This document shows, in pieces, positions 1-7,290 of a stretch of DNA of 35,467 bases. The position numbers and the translations under genes were made by a program. The notes beneath the pieces were generated by a model. That model saw nothing but the letters and a program-made list of their open reading frames with translations, was not told the DNA's origin and searched no databases. Position 1 is the first letter of the stretch. Every line of letters starts with the position of its first letter. Source of the stretch: Alistipes sp. GTDB taxonomy: Bacteria; Bacteroidota; Bacteroidia; Bacteroidales; Rikenellaceae. The DNA is taken from the NCBI GenBank assembly GCA_017631035.1, contig JAGBUB010000020.1, positions 1 to 35,467 of the forward strand. Reading direction: 5' to 3'.

Positions 1-52
1 AGGTAATTGACCAGAAAATCACTATTATTAATATTTATAATATACGGGGGTA

Positions 53-526
53 AAAACGAAATGTGTATAACAATATAGAGGAGTATAGAGATATAACCTA
101 TATAGTTATCAAAGAGTTAGAGAGATTGACAGCCCCGAAGCCTTGCAAAACGAAATGTTACATCGGCGTTACTTTTGCGTTACATTCGACTGCAATTTGA
201 ACGCAGCGTTCGAGCGATAATGTTACATCGCCCTGAAAAACGGCAATAAACCGCCTGATTTCGGGGCGTTGTTGTATCTGTATAGTTATGGCTAAACCCA
301 CGCTAAAAGCCACCAGAGGGGCGATTTTGGGCTATTGTGTACCCTTGTCGCTCGCTACCTTGCCGGTGCACCTTCGAAGCGTTCAAATCAGGCGTTCAAA
401 CGCTACTCAAAGACCTTTCAAATAGCGGGGATTGCACCCTTGCCCCTCCCCGAACAATTGAGTTTAGGGATAGGTTTAGGGTTGAGTTTAGGGATAGCCT
501 ATTTTTGCAAGTTCAAAACGAAATGT
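53..526 (+). repeat. Three direct copies of AAAACGAAATGT, candidate transposase sites
   Basis: AAAACGAAATGT occurs at 53-64, 147-158 and 515-526, all in the same orientation. The copy at 147 continues into TTACATCG, and a partial copy ATGTTACATCG recurs at 220-230, with the related GTTACATTCG at 179-188. Several spaced copies close to a phage end, upstream of the repressor, match how Mu-type transposases recognise their ends. The binding role is inferred. Confidence 0.5.
382..422 (+). repeat. Phased TTCAAA array
   Basis: Four TTCAAA or CTCAAA units have their C at 384, 397, 408 and 419, that is, spacings of 13, 11 and 11 bp. The motif and period match the arrays found directly before start codons at 5843, 12676, 22550 and 30402. 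Here no gene follows closely, so the function is unknown. Confidence 0.5.
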
Positions 527-553
527 ATGCGTTAGGGATAGGTTTAGGGATAG
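461..553 (+). repeat. 12-bp tandem repeats TTTAGGGATAGG, two blocks
   Basis: A roughly 12-bp unit (TTTAGGGATAGG with variants such as TTTAGGGTTGAG) is repeated head to tail at about 461-498 and again at 531-553. The third AAAACGAAATGT copy lies between the blocks. This may be a protein-binding array that helps transposition or early transcription, comparable in position only to Mu's internal regulatory sequences. Confidence 0.55.
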
Positions 554-695
554 TTTTTTGTGTAAATATTGACACCCAAAATGCTACTTAATGACAAAAT
601 ACTCCCGAATTTGTGCAGAAAATTACGCTCAAACTACCCCTTAACTACATAAAAATACACGCAAAATCACCCTTGAATATCGTGGGAATGTAATG

Positions 696-732
696 AAAAA
701 CAGCGAGATACATTGCGTACCTCGCTGTTTTT
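696..732. terminator. Bidirectional terminator after the repressor gene
   Basis: A 12-bp stem AAAAACAGCGAG (696-707) pairs with CTCGCTGTTTTT (721-732) around a 13-nt loop. Both strands end in a T-run. It lies about 60 bp past the repressor stop and would end leftward transcription from the repressor gene before the phage end. Confidence 0.8.
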
Positions 733-790
733 TGTGTCTAAAAAGTGCGTGAAAAGCGTATCATCGGGAAGATAACTTCCTGAACAAACG

Positions 791-1477
791 CTATCCCATT
801 GTGTTGAAGCGTACACTTGCCTTGACAAGTGCCAGCGCTCGAATAGAGTCTGCCGGTATATCCTTTGGCGAGTGATGTGGGTTGTGGCTAACAAGGCGCA
901 CAGTGCGCTCATCATCCCCCTTCTGTATATACTTAATAGTAATATAGTCTTCGCCATCAAGGGTGAACGACAGCAGATACATCTCGCCCCAGAGGATGCT
1001 CTGCACTCCGTTGGGTATCTCTTTATATAGTACGATGTCGCCGCTTTTTAGCAGAGGATACATTGAGTCGCCTCGCACATATAGAGCTCCATCGCACGGA
1101 GGGAGGTCAGGTATCTGCAAATGGTTGATTGGTATATGGCGTGTTTCCGTATCGAATAAAGACACTAATCCCGCAGTCGCATCAAGTTCGTAAAGCGGGA
1201 TGCTCTGCAACCCTATGGTTCGATCCGTGCGAAGGGGGAACTGCTCTTGTATTGTTGGTGCTGAGATGTTACATTCCCTTAGCATATCCCCTACGCCAAG
1301 AACTAACCACTCTAAACTTATTTCCGGATATTGCGAGATTATCTTCTCGCATTTATCACTACCAATACTGCCATCTCTGTCAAGATACCCATTCGCAAGA
1401 CCTGTTGCCTTGTAAAATTGATATTTGCTAATTCCTTTATGCTCAACAAATTGGCGTAATCTCTCTATCGCTCCCAT
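791..1477 (-). CDS. Phage repressor, HTH plus S24 (LexA/CI-type) peptidase domain
   Basis: This 228-aa protein has the layout of a self-cleaving CI/LexA repressor. An N-terminal helix-turn-helix region (about residues 5-60) is followed by a linker and an S24 peptidase domain. Visible catalytic features are the nucleophile in VRGDSMYPLLKSGD (Ser138), the base Lys182 in the YITIKYI segment, and a likely Ala-Gly self-cleavage site at 102-103 in DATAGL. Family members hold the lysogenic state and are inactivated when RecA filaments stimulate autocleavage, so SOS-linked induction is expected; Mu itself uses an unrelated, non-cleaved repressor. The gene is divergent from the early operon and is followed by a terminator. 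Its promoter and a palindromic operator lie at 1543-1596. Confidence 0.92.
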   Translation of the reverse strand: MGAIERLRQFVEHKGISKYQFYKATGLANGYLDRDGSIGSDKCEKIISQYPEISLEWLVLGVGDMLRECNISAPTIQEQFPLRTDRTIGLQSIPLYELDATAGLVSLFDTETRHIPINHLQIPDLPPCDGALYVRGDSMYPLLKSGDIVLYKEIPNGVQSILWGEMYLLSFTLDGEDYITIKYIQKGDDERTVRLVSHNPHHSPKDIPADSIRALALVKASVRFNTMG

Positions 1478-1507
1478 AAAAATAATAGAAAAAAATCTCG
1501 CAAATAA

Positions 1508-1539
1508 TTTGTATATTAGAAAATAAACTACTAATATTG
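1508..1539 (+). promoter_or_regulatory. Early promoter, Bacteroides type
   Basis: TTTG (1508-1511), a 20-bp gap and TAATATTG (1532-1539) fit the Bacteroides sigma pattern TTTG-N19-21-TAnnTTTG with one mismatch. Transcription would start near 1545, inside the palindrome, and run right into the HTH gene and transposition operon. Confidence 0.7.
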
Positions 1540-1542
1540 CAT

Positions 1543-1561
1543 CGTCTTAACAGTTAAGACG
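1543..1561. promoter_or_regulatory. Perfect palindromic operator between facing promoters
   Basis: CGTCTTAAC and GTTAAGACG are perfect inverted repeats around one central A. The palindrome covers the predicted start sites of both the rightward early promoter and the leftward repressor promoter, so a protein bound here could block either. The phage repressor or the HTH protein at 1624 is the likely ligand (inference). Confidence 0.75.
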
Positions 1562-1565
1562 GGAA

Positions 1566-1596
1566 CAAAGGTAATGATTTTTATCGATTAAACAAT
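1566..1596 (-). promoter_or_regulatory. Repressor promoter (leftward)
   Basis: Read on the minus strand, ATTG (1596-1593), a 19-bp gap and a perfect TACCTTTG (1573-1566) form a Bacteroides-type promoter aimed at the repressor gene. Its start site near 1560 falls within the palindrome. It therefore faces the early promoter, and the first part of each transcript crosses the other promoter. Confidence 0.7.
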
Positions 1597-1625
1597 AGGA
1601 TATTTACTAATAAAGAATAGGATAT
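1594..1625 (+). repeat. Direct repeat AATAGGATAT, 22-bp spacing, at the HTH gene start
   Basis: AATAGGATAT occurs at 1594-1603 and 1616-1625, exactly two helical turns apart. The second copy overlaps the ATG of the HTH gene. This could be an autoregulatory binding site for that protein. Confidence 0.5.
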
Positions 1626-2034
1626 GAAGTTCATCGATTTACCAAACGCAAAGAAGGCTCAGTTGGCACGCCTCTTTGGCAAGAGCAGACAGACGATTTG
1701 GGCAGCTCTGAATTATGTTACGGATAGCGACTTGGCAAAGAAGATCCGTAGGGCTGCTCTAAACATGGGCGGTGTTGTGAAAAACAACTTCCAGACTCCC
1801 GAAGGCTTTATGCCGAACTGTGAGACCAAGTATATACACGGCGAGGGCACGGTACTCGGTATTATTCAAACCTTCCCGAACAATGTTCGAGTGGAGTTTG
1901 AAAACAAGAAGGAGATTGCAACCATCTCGTGTGATGGCGAAGTTATCAAGGTGTTTGAGAAGGTGCTGTTGCGTGATTGGACACGCATCGTATATGAAGC
2001 GCAGTCGTTGTCTGATACACTAAACGAGGAGTAG
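1624..2034 (+). CDS. HTH DNA-binding protein, Ner-like position
   Basis: A 136-aa protein whose first 50 residues look like a helix-turn-helix (the segment around AQLARLFGKSRQTIWAAL). It is followed by a basic linker and a C-terminal part of unknown fold. It is the first gene of the rightward operon, directly opposite the repressor, the place that Mu's Ner regulator occupies. A role in damping early or repressor transcription is therefore likely but inferred. Its start codon sits inside the second AATAGGATAT repeat, which suggests feedback control. Confidence 0.7.
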   Translation: MKFIDLPNAKKAQLARLFGKSRQTIWAALNYVTDSDLAKKIRRAALNMGGVVKNNFQTPEGFMPNCETKYIHGEGTVLGIIQTFPNNVRVEFENKKEIATISCDGEVIKVFEKVLLRDWTRIVYEAQSLSDTLNEE

Positions 2035-2036
2035 GT

Positions 2037-2282
2037 ATGGCAAAAGAGAGTAGATACTTGGCGACAAACTATTTGGGTAAGGTTTCTTATTACCTGCTGA
2101 CCTATAAGGTGGAGTTTCAGTATATCCCGGATAGGGGCATTGAGTTCAATGCAACGCAGGAGTTTGTCAGTGGTATGATATACAGCCTATGCGTATCGTA
2201 CGGTTGTCCCAAGTGGCCTACTATCGGTAAAATCAAAACAAAGAAGAGCAATGGAGAAGATAATCAAGGACCTCGAAAATAG
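2037..2282 (+). CDS. Small hypothetical protein of the early operon
   Basis: An 81-aa protein beginning 2 bp after the HTH gene's stop, so translation is probably coupled. It has a tyrosine-rich central part and a basic C-terminus rich in Lys and Gly. I recognise no domain. Its last 32 bases overlap the next gene in another frame, typical of a compact phage operon. Confidence 0.65.
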   Translation: MAKESRYLATNYLGKVSYYLLTYKVEFQYIPDRGIEFNATQEFVSGMIYSLCVSYGCPKWPTIGKIKTKKSNGEDNQGPRK

Positions 2283-2499
2283 AATTGCGAAGGCACGCCG
2301 AGAGTATGCCCGCAACCGAGCAGAACAGGCGGAGCTGGTAAAATCACATCGTGTAATATACCCAGACGCCGACCCTGAGAAGATGGAGCGATACGACAAC
2401 CTATGGAGGCGCAATCACGAGCTTACGCAGTATGTGAATATGCTCACTAACACAATTGCCGGTCTCCGCAACATTGACGATATAACTTTTAACGATTAG
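2251..2499 (+). CDS. Small coiled-coil hypothetical protein
   Basis: An 82-aa, highly charged protein rich in Glu, Arg and Lys with heptad-like spacing over most of its length. It probably forms a helical hairpin or coiled coil. It starts inside the previous gene (32-nt overlap). No enzymatic motif is visible. Its place before the transposase suggests a DNA-transaction or regulatory accessory role, but this is a guess. Confidence 0.65.
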   Translation: MEKIIKDLENRIAKARREYARNRAEQAELVKSHRVIYPDADPEKMERYDNLWRRNHELTQYVNMLTNTIAGLRNIDDITFND

Positions 2500-2503
2500 C
2501 AAT

Positions 2504-2725
2504 ATGACACGCGAACAGTTTAACAAAGCGATGGCTATCATAGCCCAGCACCACTCAACAGAGATAAAAATCAATATGCCCAAGAACCATTTTGTGGGCG
2601 ACCTCGGTACCACTAAATGGACTATTCACATCACACGCTGCTGCCCAAGTGTAGTGACTAAGTTGATAAGCGATGGCTTCACTTGCCAGATGGACGAGAA
2701 CGGTCTGTCAGTTGGCTGTATATAA
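2504..2725 (+). CDS. Small hypothetical protein
   Basis: A 73-aa protein with three cysteines, two of them adjacent (ITRCCPS), and a mixed alpha/beta composition. It starts 4 bp after the coiled-coil gene. I recognise no family. The last gene before the first tRNA-like RNA and the transposase. Confidence 0.6.
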   Translation: MTREQFNKAMAIIAQHHSTEIKINMPKNHFVGDLGTTKWTIHITRCCPSVVTKLISDGFTCQMDENGLSVGCI

Positions 2726-2765
2726 ATCGCCAAGTTTGTAGATGACAGCACAGATGTAGCGATTT
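2724..2765 (+). other. 7-bp inverted repeat before the first tRNA-like RNA
   Basis: AAATCGC (2724-2730) pairs with GCGATTT (2759-2765) around a 28-nt loop and ends two bases before the tRNA-like acceptor stem at 2768. It may help 5' processing or may be fortuitous. Confidence 0.3.
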
Positions 2766-2767
2766 CC

Positions 2768-2854
2768 TCCTGCATAGCACAATGGTAGTGCGGCAATGAG
2801 TCGGCGGTGCACAGTCGAGGAGTTGCAGGTTCGGGTTCGAGCCCCGATGCAGGA
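2768..2854 (+). tRNA. tRNA-like RNA 1, expanded anticodon arm
   Basis: An 87-nt cloverleaf. The acceptor is TCCTGCA/TGCAGGA (2768-2774/2848-2854, 7 bp). The D arm is GCAC-AATGGTA-GTGC (2777-2791) with the usual GG in the loop. The T arm is TCGGG-TTCGAGC-CCCGA (2831-2847), all paired. The anticodon arm is abnormal: GCAAT/GTTGC (2793-2797/2822-2826), then a 3x3 internal loop, then TCGGC/GTCGA with an 8-nt loop GGTGCACA (2806-2813). It is 34 nt instead of 17. If the loop were read conventionally, T2808 would be U33 and GCA the triplet, but a normal decoding tRNA seems unlikely. No CCA is encoded. It lies 22 bp upstream of the transposase start inside the early operon. Confidence 0.6.
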
Positions 2855-2876
2855 TCTAAACAAAAAGAGAACCACA

Positions 2877-4907
2877 ATGGAGTTTTACGGTAAGATAATA
2901 GCGGTTACGGTCCAAGACCTTACAAGAGCTGACGATGGCGAGGCTGTGATGAGTCTCTCTGTGTACAAGTGGAATGCCAGCAAGGGTAATTTCAATGTGC
3001 TGCGTCAGGGCAAGGGTCTTGGCTCGTATGCTTTGATAGAGTACAGTTCGCTACCATTGCGCTTCCGTGAGCGTTTCGAGGCGAAGTATGGCGACCCAGA
3101 AACCATAATGAAACGAGAGGAGATATCGCTGCCCCAAGATATGGCAGCGCAGGAGTTTTTCCGCACTCATAAGCTCGCCAATGGCGAGAGTATTCCAGAG
3201 GATAAGCAAGAGGAGTACATCATCAACGCACGAGTGCTTAATGCTCTCCGAGACTCGCTCAACACACAGAAGGCAATGCGCCGAGCGTGCAACAATAACA
3301 CCCCGGTTATTTGGGCTAATATCTTCGCACAGGCGGAGCAACTTCGTGAGGTGTACAATCACACCCTCCCAAAGAGCGAAGCTCGTCTGCGTGATAAGTT
3401 GCGCCAATATGCCAGCGAGGGTTACATCTGCCTCGTATCTGGTAAGTTCGGCAATGGCAACACCTTGAAGATAACCAAGGAGGCAGGTCGTCAGATTATC
3501 GCCCTGCGCCGTTGCCATATTCCTGTCTATACAACACAGCAGATCCTCGAAGAGTTCAACCGTATAGCAGAGCGTAAGGGCTGGAAACCGCTACGCTCAA
3601 AGAACGCTCTGTTGTCATATCTGGAACGCCCCGAAGTTAAGCCTTTGTGGTATGATGCAGTGTATGGTGAGTACGAGGCTAAAAAACTCTTTGCTCGTCA
3701 GCACAAGACCGAGATGCCGATGGTACGCGATGCCTTGTGGTATGGTGATGGTACGAAGCTCAACCTCTACTATAAGGCATACGAGGGCGGAAAGTTGGTA
3801 ATGCGCTCGGTACAGGTCTATGAGGTCATTGATGCGTATAGCGAGATGCTGCTTGGATATCACATCAGCCAAACCGAGAACTTCGATGCTCAATATCGAG
3901 CTTTCCGTATGGCTATTGAGACCGCTGGACACAAACCATTTGAGATTGTAACCGATAATCAGGGCGGTCAGAAGAAGGCTATTGCAAAGCAGTTCTTCTC
4001 ATCAATCTGTCGAGTAGCCCGTCCAACAGCCCCATATAATGCACAGGGCAAGAGCATTGAGTCTGTATTTGGTAGGTTCCAGCAGCAGGTACTCCATAAG
4101 GATTGGCGATTTACAGGCGGTAATATCTCGTCAAAGGAGGCGTGGAAAATCAACCGAGAGTTCATCGAGGCTAACAAGGAGCAGTTATACACATACGAGG
4201 AGTTGATGGTGGCTTATGCTACGGCTCGTCAGGAGTGGAACGCCTCGGCTCATCACTCAACAGGTATCGCTCGTGAGAAGATGTATAGGGATAGTGTAAA
4301 CCCCGAGGCGGTGGCAGTATCCGAGCACGATATGGTGGACCTGTTCTGGATTCGCACAGACCGCCCAAGCGTGTTCACAAATGGCGGTATCAAAATTCAA
4401 TATCAGAAGCAGGAGTACACCTTTGAGGTGCTTACCGAGGATGGTATGCCTGATATGGAGTGGCGTAGTCGTAACACAGGGCGAGAGTTCTTTGTTCGCT
4501 TCGACCCGCAGAAACTTGACCGTGCAATGCTCTACACCGAAAACCCTATGGGCTTACGCTTTGAGACAATGGCATACCCATACCTCACAATACACAGGGC
4601 AATACAAGAGCAGCAGGAGGGCGAAATGGACTTTATCCGCTGGAATGATGAGGCTAACAAGCGTGAACGCATACGCCGACAGGTGGAGGCTCACGCTCTC
4701 GAAATGGAGCACGGTGTTGCTCCTGAACAGCGAGGACTTCGTACCCCTGCAGCCAAAGGTATATCAGAGAGAGAATACGAGCGCCTTGCTGACTCTCTGG
4801 TAGTGGTACCAGCCGAGCAGAGTATTGAGCCGATATCGTTGGGAGAATTCACCAAGGCGGTCAGCAATATGGACTACGACCCTATGGCAGCATTGAACAG
4901 ACTTTAA
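2877..4907 (+). CDS. Mu A-type DDE transposase
   Basis: The 676-aa transposase that joins phage ends to target DNA. The ATG at 2877 is chosen because an upstream in-frame start would run through the tRNA-like RNA. Residues 1-270 hold helical DNA-binding regions. The retroviral-integrase-type core follows, with the acidic triad D291 (WYGDGTKL), D360 (IVTDNQGG) and E395 (KSIESVFGRF). A beta-barrel-like region and a charged C-terminal tail (about 590-676) follow, the part that in MuA contacts MuB. Size and order match MuA (663 aa). It is followed 16 bp later by the MuB-like ATPase. Confidence 0.95.
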   Translation: MEFYGKIIAVTVQDLTRADDGEAVMSLSVYKWNASKGNFNVLRQGKGLGSYALIEYSSLPLRFRERFEAKYGDPETIMKREEISLPQDMAAQEFFRTHKLANGESIPEDKQEEYIINARVLNALRDSLNTQKAMRRACNNNTPVIWANIFAQAEQLREVYNHTLPKSEARLRDKLRQYASEGYICLVSGKFGNGNTLKITKEAGRQIIALRRCHIPVYTTQQILEEFNRIAERKGWKPLRSKNALLSYLERPEVKPLWYDAVYGEYEAKKLFARQHKTEMPMVRDALWYGDGTKLNLYYKAYEGGKLVMRSVQVYEVIDAYSEMLLGYHISQTENFDAQYRAFRMAIETAGHKPFEIVTDNQGGQKKAIAKQFFSSICRVARPTAPYNAQGKSIESVFGRFQQQVLHKDWRFTGGNISSKEAWKINREFIEANKEQLYTYEELMVAYATARQEWNASAHHSTGIAREKMYRDSVNPEAVAVSEHDMVDLFWIRTDRPSVFTNGGIKIQYQKQEYTFEVLTEDGMPDMEWRSRNTGREFFVRFDPQKLDRAMLYTENPMGLRFETMAYPYLTIHRAIQEQQEGEMDFIRWNDEANKRERIRRQVEAHALEMEHGVAPEQRGLRTPAAKGISEREYERLADSLVVVPAEQSIEPISLGEFTKAVSNMDYDPMAALNRL

Positions 4908-4923
4908 TCAAAAATTTTGAGAT

Positions 4924-5808
4924 ATGACACAACAATTATCATTCGAGCAGAAACAGGCTATATCGGAGAAGTTAGCCGAGTATGTTAGCCGTTACCCAAG
5001 TCAAGCCAAAGCAGCGAACTCGCTCAAAGGCACAAGTGCAGGAACCGTAAACGCCATCTTGAAGGGCAAGTTTGAGAACATCAGCGACGAGATGTTCTGC
5101 AATATACGCTCGCAAATTGAGTCGAACAAAGTCGATGGTTGGCAGTTGTGTGGTACCGCAGCGTTCAAAGATGTTAGCACCTTCCTTGAAGATGCCCAGC
5201 AGTACCAGAATGTATCGTGGATTGTTGGTGCTGCAGGTATCGGTAAGACTACCGCAGCCACCATCTACGCCCGAGGACACAAGAATGTATTTTATCTGCC
5301 TTGCTCGGAGGATATGCACAAGTCAGACTTTGTGCGTGAGCTCGCCCGCAAGATTGGTATTCGTACCGAGGGCTTGACCGTGCGTGAGACCTTGGCCGCT
5401 ATCACTGCCGAGCTGGTAACGCTCGACCACCCGCTTCTCATCTTTGACGAGGGTGATAAACTGACCGACTCGGTAATGTACTATTATATCTCGCTCTACA
5501 ATGCGTTGGAGGATAAGTGCGGTATGGTGTTCCTCTCAACCCCTTACATTGAGAAGCGTATCAACCGAGGCGTGGCAGCAGACCGTAAGGGCTACGCCGA
5601 GATGTACTCTCGTATCTGTCGCCGTTTCGTGCAGCTGACCAAAGTGAACGAGTTTGAGGTCAGAGCCATCTGCATTGCCAATGGGCTCACCGCTGATGAG
5701 AACATTGACAAGGTGGTAGCCGATGCAAAGTTGGCAGACTTCGATATCCGCCGAGTGAAAAAGGAGATTCACAAGCAGCTCCGCATATTGGCAGCATCAC
5801 GACTCTAA
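4924..5808 (+). CDS. Mu B-type AAA+ ATPase, target-DNA activator
   Basis: A 294-aa protein with an N-terminal HTH-like segment (about 10-65) followed by an AAA+ ATPase core. The Walker A motif is GAAGIGKTT (102-110) and the Walker B motif LLIFDEGD (171-178). Arginine-rich segments follow (MYSRICRRF), as in sensor/arginine-finger regions. Length and layout match MuB (312 aa), which coats target DNA, stimulates the transposase and gives target immunity. Its position right after the transposase supports this. Confidence 0.93.
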   Translation: MTQQLSFEQKQAISEKLAEYVSRYPSQAKAANSLKGTSAGTVNAILKGKFENISDEMFCNIRSQIESNKVDGWQLCGTAAFKDVSTFLEDAQQYQNVSWIVGAAGIGKTTAATIYARGHKNVFYLPCSEDMHKSDFVRELARKIGIRTEGLTVRETLAAITAELVTLDHPLLIFDEGDKLTDSVMYYYISLYNALEDKCGMVFLSTPYIEKRINRGVAADRKGYAEMYSRICRRFVQLTKVNEFEVRAICIANGLTADENIDKVVADAKLADFDIRRVKKEIHKQLRILAASRL

Positions 5809-5810
5809 AA

Positions 5811-5842
5811 CGCTATTCAAACACTATTCAAACGCTATTCAA
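5811..5842 (+). repeat. 11-bp repeat array before the RecA-like ATPase gene
   Basis: Three 11-bp units of the form ACGCTATTCAA (C at 5818, 5829 and 5840) fill the whole gap between the MuB stop and the ATG at 5843. They are direct repeats in the reading direction of the gene. The same unit family occurs before three other genes. Confidence 0.7.
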
Positions 5843-6475
5843 ATGGCACGCACATTATCAGCAAAGCAAGTCCTCGCCAAAAAGTTCAAAACGCTTGAAC
5901 TTGGGGGTGCGTGGGATAATTGCATCGGTCCGATAGGTCGTTCAGGCGTGGTGTTCTTTTGGGGCAATTCTGGTAATGGTAAGACCTCGGCAGTGGTGTT
6001 GTTCTGCAAAGCTCTTTGTAACCTCGGACTCCGAGGCATCTACCTCTCCAAAGAGGAGGGAACAGACCTAACGATGCAGAATACCCTGCGCCGACTCGGT
6101 ATGACTGACTGTGGCAGCAGGTTTCAGATAGACGGCAAGATGACGCTCGAGGAGTTGTCGGAACGCCTCGCCAAGCCTCGTTCTGCCGACTTCTGTGTCA
6201 TCGACTCGGTACAATGTACACAGATGTCCTATAAGCAGTTCTTGGAGTTCACCCAACGCCACAAGAATAAACTTATAATTCTTGTTAGCCAAACCAAAGG
6301 GCGAATGCCCGATGGTCGCCCAGCTGGTCGTATGATGTATGACGCATCGCTCAAAATATGGGTAGAGGGGTACAAGGCATTTAGCAAAGGACGCTTCATC
6401 GGGCCAACAGGCGAATATACCATCTGGGAAGATGGCGCAAAGAGATATTGGGAAGGTAGAACACAAAAACAATAA
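5843..6475 (+). CDS. RecA-superfamily P-loop ATPase
   Basis: A 210-aa ATPase with Walker A GNSGNGKTS (41-49) and a Walker-B-like strand FCVIDSVQ (D121). A later strand reads IILVSQTKG, followed by a GRPAGRMMYDAS loop. This order resembles the RecA/RadA/DnaB-type core and phage single-domain recombinases such as the Sak4 group, not AAA+ proteins. Mu has no equivalent next to its B gene. It could load on single strands during replicative transposition or repair; the function is inferred. It is preceded by an 11-bp repeat array in place of a recognisable ribosome-binding site. Confidence 0.8.
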   Translation: MARTLSAKQVLAKKFKTLELGGAWDNCIGPIGRSGVVFFWGNSGNGKTSAVVLFCKALCNLGLRGIYLSKEEGTDLTMQNTLRRLGMTDCGSRFQIDGKMTLEELSERLAKPRSADFCVIDSVQCTQMSYKQFLEFTQRHKNKLIILVSQTKGRMPDGRPAGRMMYDASLKIWVEGYKAFSKGRFIGPTGEYTIWEDGAKRYWEGRTQKQ

Positions 6476-6478
6476 GCT

Positions 6479-6832
6479 ATGGAAATCAAAACAATTTATA
6501 TCAGCGGCAAGATATCAGGGTTGCCGATTTCGGAAGTAATATCAAAGTTCCAAAGAGCGTGCGCGAAAGTAAAGCGCTTCGGGTTAGAACCGAAAAACCC
6601 ACTTGACAATGGTTTGCCTTGGGATGCAGCGTGGGAGGACCAGATGGGCAAGGATATTTCGATACTGCTTCGATGTGATGCCATATACCTCTTGCCTGAT
6701 TATTTGGAAAGTGAGGGGGCAAAGATAGAGTTGGCTGTGGCAAAACAGTGTCAGATGCCTGTATTCATTGATACAACGATAACACCCGAAAACCGCCCAG
6801 CAGGGGCACAAGAATTAGAGCGCTATGAGTAA
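6479..6832 (+). CDS. DUF4406 protein, nucleoside deoxyribosyltransferase-like
   Basis: A 117-aa protein starting IYISGKISG and containing a central acidic stretch and LLPDYLESEGAKIELAVA. This pattern is typical of DUF4406, a Rossmann-like family related to nucleoside 2-deoxyribosyltransferases and common in phages. The ESEGAKIE motif matches the catalytic-Glu region of that fold. It may act on nucleotides or be a binding protein; the substrate is unknown. It overlaps the next gene by 8 nt. Confidence 0.8.
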   Translation: MEIKTIYISGKISGLPISEVISKFQRACAKVKRFGLEPKNPLDNGLPWDAAWEDQMGKDISILLRCDAIYLLPDYLESEGAKIELAVAKQCQMPVFIDTTITPENRPAGAQELERYE

Positions 6833-7289
6833 GAGAAAACGCAACTATTCAAGGTTCTACGCCTTGGCAAAGGAGAAGCACATCGACCTCGAACAGCACA
6901 AGGAGGTTCTGGTGTCGCAGTTTACAGATGGACGCACCTCATCGTTACGGGAGATGACCATTGCCGAGTACGAAGATATGTGCGACTGCCTCCAATCAGG
7001 CAAGCAGAGGGGTGAGAGCAGCGAAGCATATCAGGCAAGGCTGCGCAAAGCTCGCTCGGCGGTGCTGAACCGTATGCAGCGTCTCGGTGTTGATACCTCA
7101 GATAAGACCTTTGCGGCGGTCAATAAGTTTTGTATGAACCCCCGCATTTCAGGAAAGCCATTTGGTCTCTTGACAATAGATGAGTTGGAGGCTCTAATTC
7201 CGAAGCTCGAAGCGATACTACGCAAACCCAAGGTACGAGGTCCGATACCCATATTTTTCAACCCTAATCGTCATCAGTTACCGAGTTAG
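6825..7289 (+). CDS. GemA/Mu gp16-family protein (DUF1018-like)
   Basis: A 154-aa basic protein with the gp16/GemA core: an N-terminal helix of the type YALAKEKHIDLEQHKEVLV, then a TDGRTSSLREMTIAEYEDM segment. This matches the conserved pattern T-G-x-TS-x-x-x-MT-x-x-E of that family. GemA-type genes lie in Mu's early region and have been tied to altered host DNA topology and gene expression. The C-terminal 60 residues are helical and basic, compatible with DNA binding. Confidence 0.72.
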   Translation: MSKRKRNYSRFYALAKEKHIDLEQHKEVLVSQFTDGRTSSLREMTIAEYEDMCDCLQSGKQRGESSEAYQARLRKARSAVLNRMQRLGVDTSDKTFAAVNKFCMNPRISGKPFGLLTIDELEALIPKLEAILRKPKVRGPIPIFFNPNRHQLPS

Positions 7290-7290
7290 T

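Larger units (their letters stand above)
1..660. other. Non-coding left-end region of the phage
   Basis: No convincing gene is visible in this stretch; the short open frames overlap low-complexity repeats and lack family resemblance. It is AT-rich at the extreme left and holds three dispersed copies of a 12-bp motif, a 12-bp tandem repeat and a spaced TTCAAA array, each listed separately. By analogy with Mu, where the transposase binds several sites near the left end upstream of the repressor gene, this is likely the left transposition end. The exact phage/host junction cannot be fixed from one strand of one copy, and some of the first 50 bases may be host DNA. Confidence 0.6.

Noticed and set aside
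335-591. Two overlapping short frames in the left-end region
   Set aside because: They run through the TTCAAA array and the TTTAGGGATAGG repeats, have repeat-derived protein sequence and no recognisable domain.
3051-3518. 155-codon minus-strand frame within the transposase gene
   Set aside because: Antisense to a well-supported DDE transposase; no supporting features.
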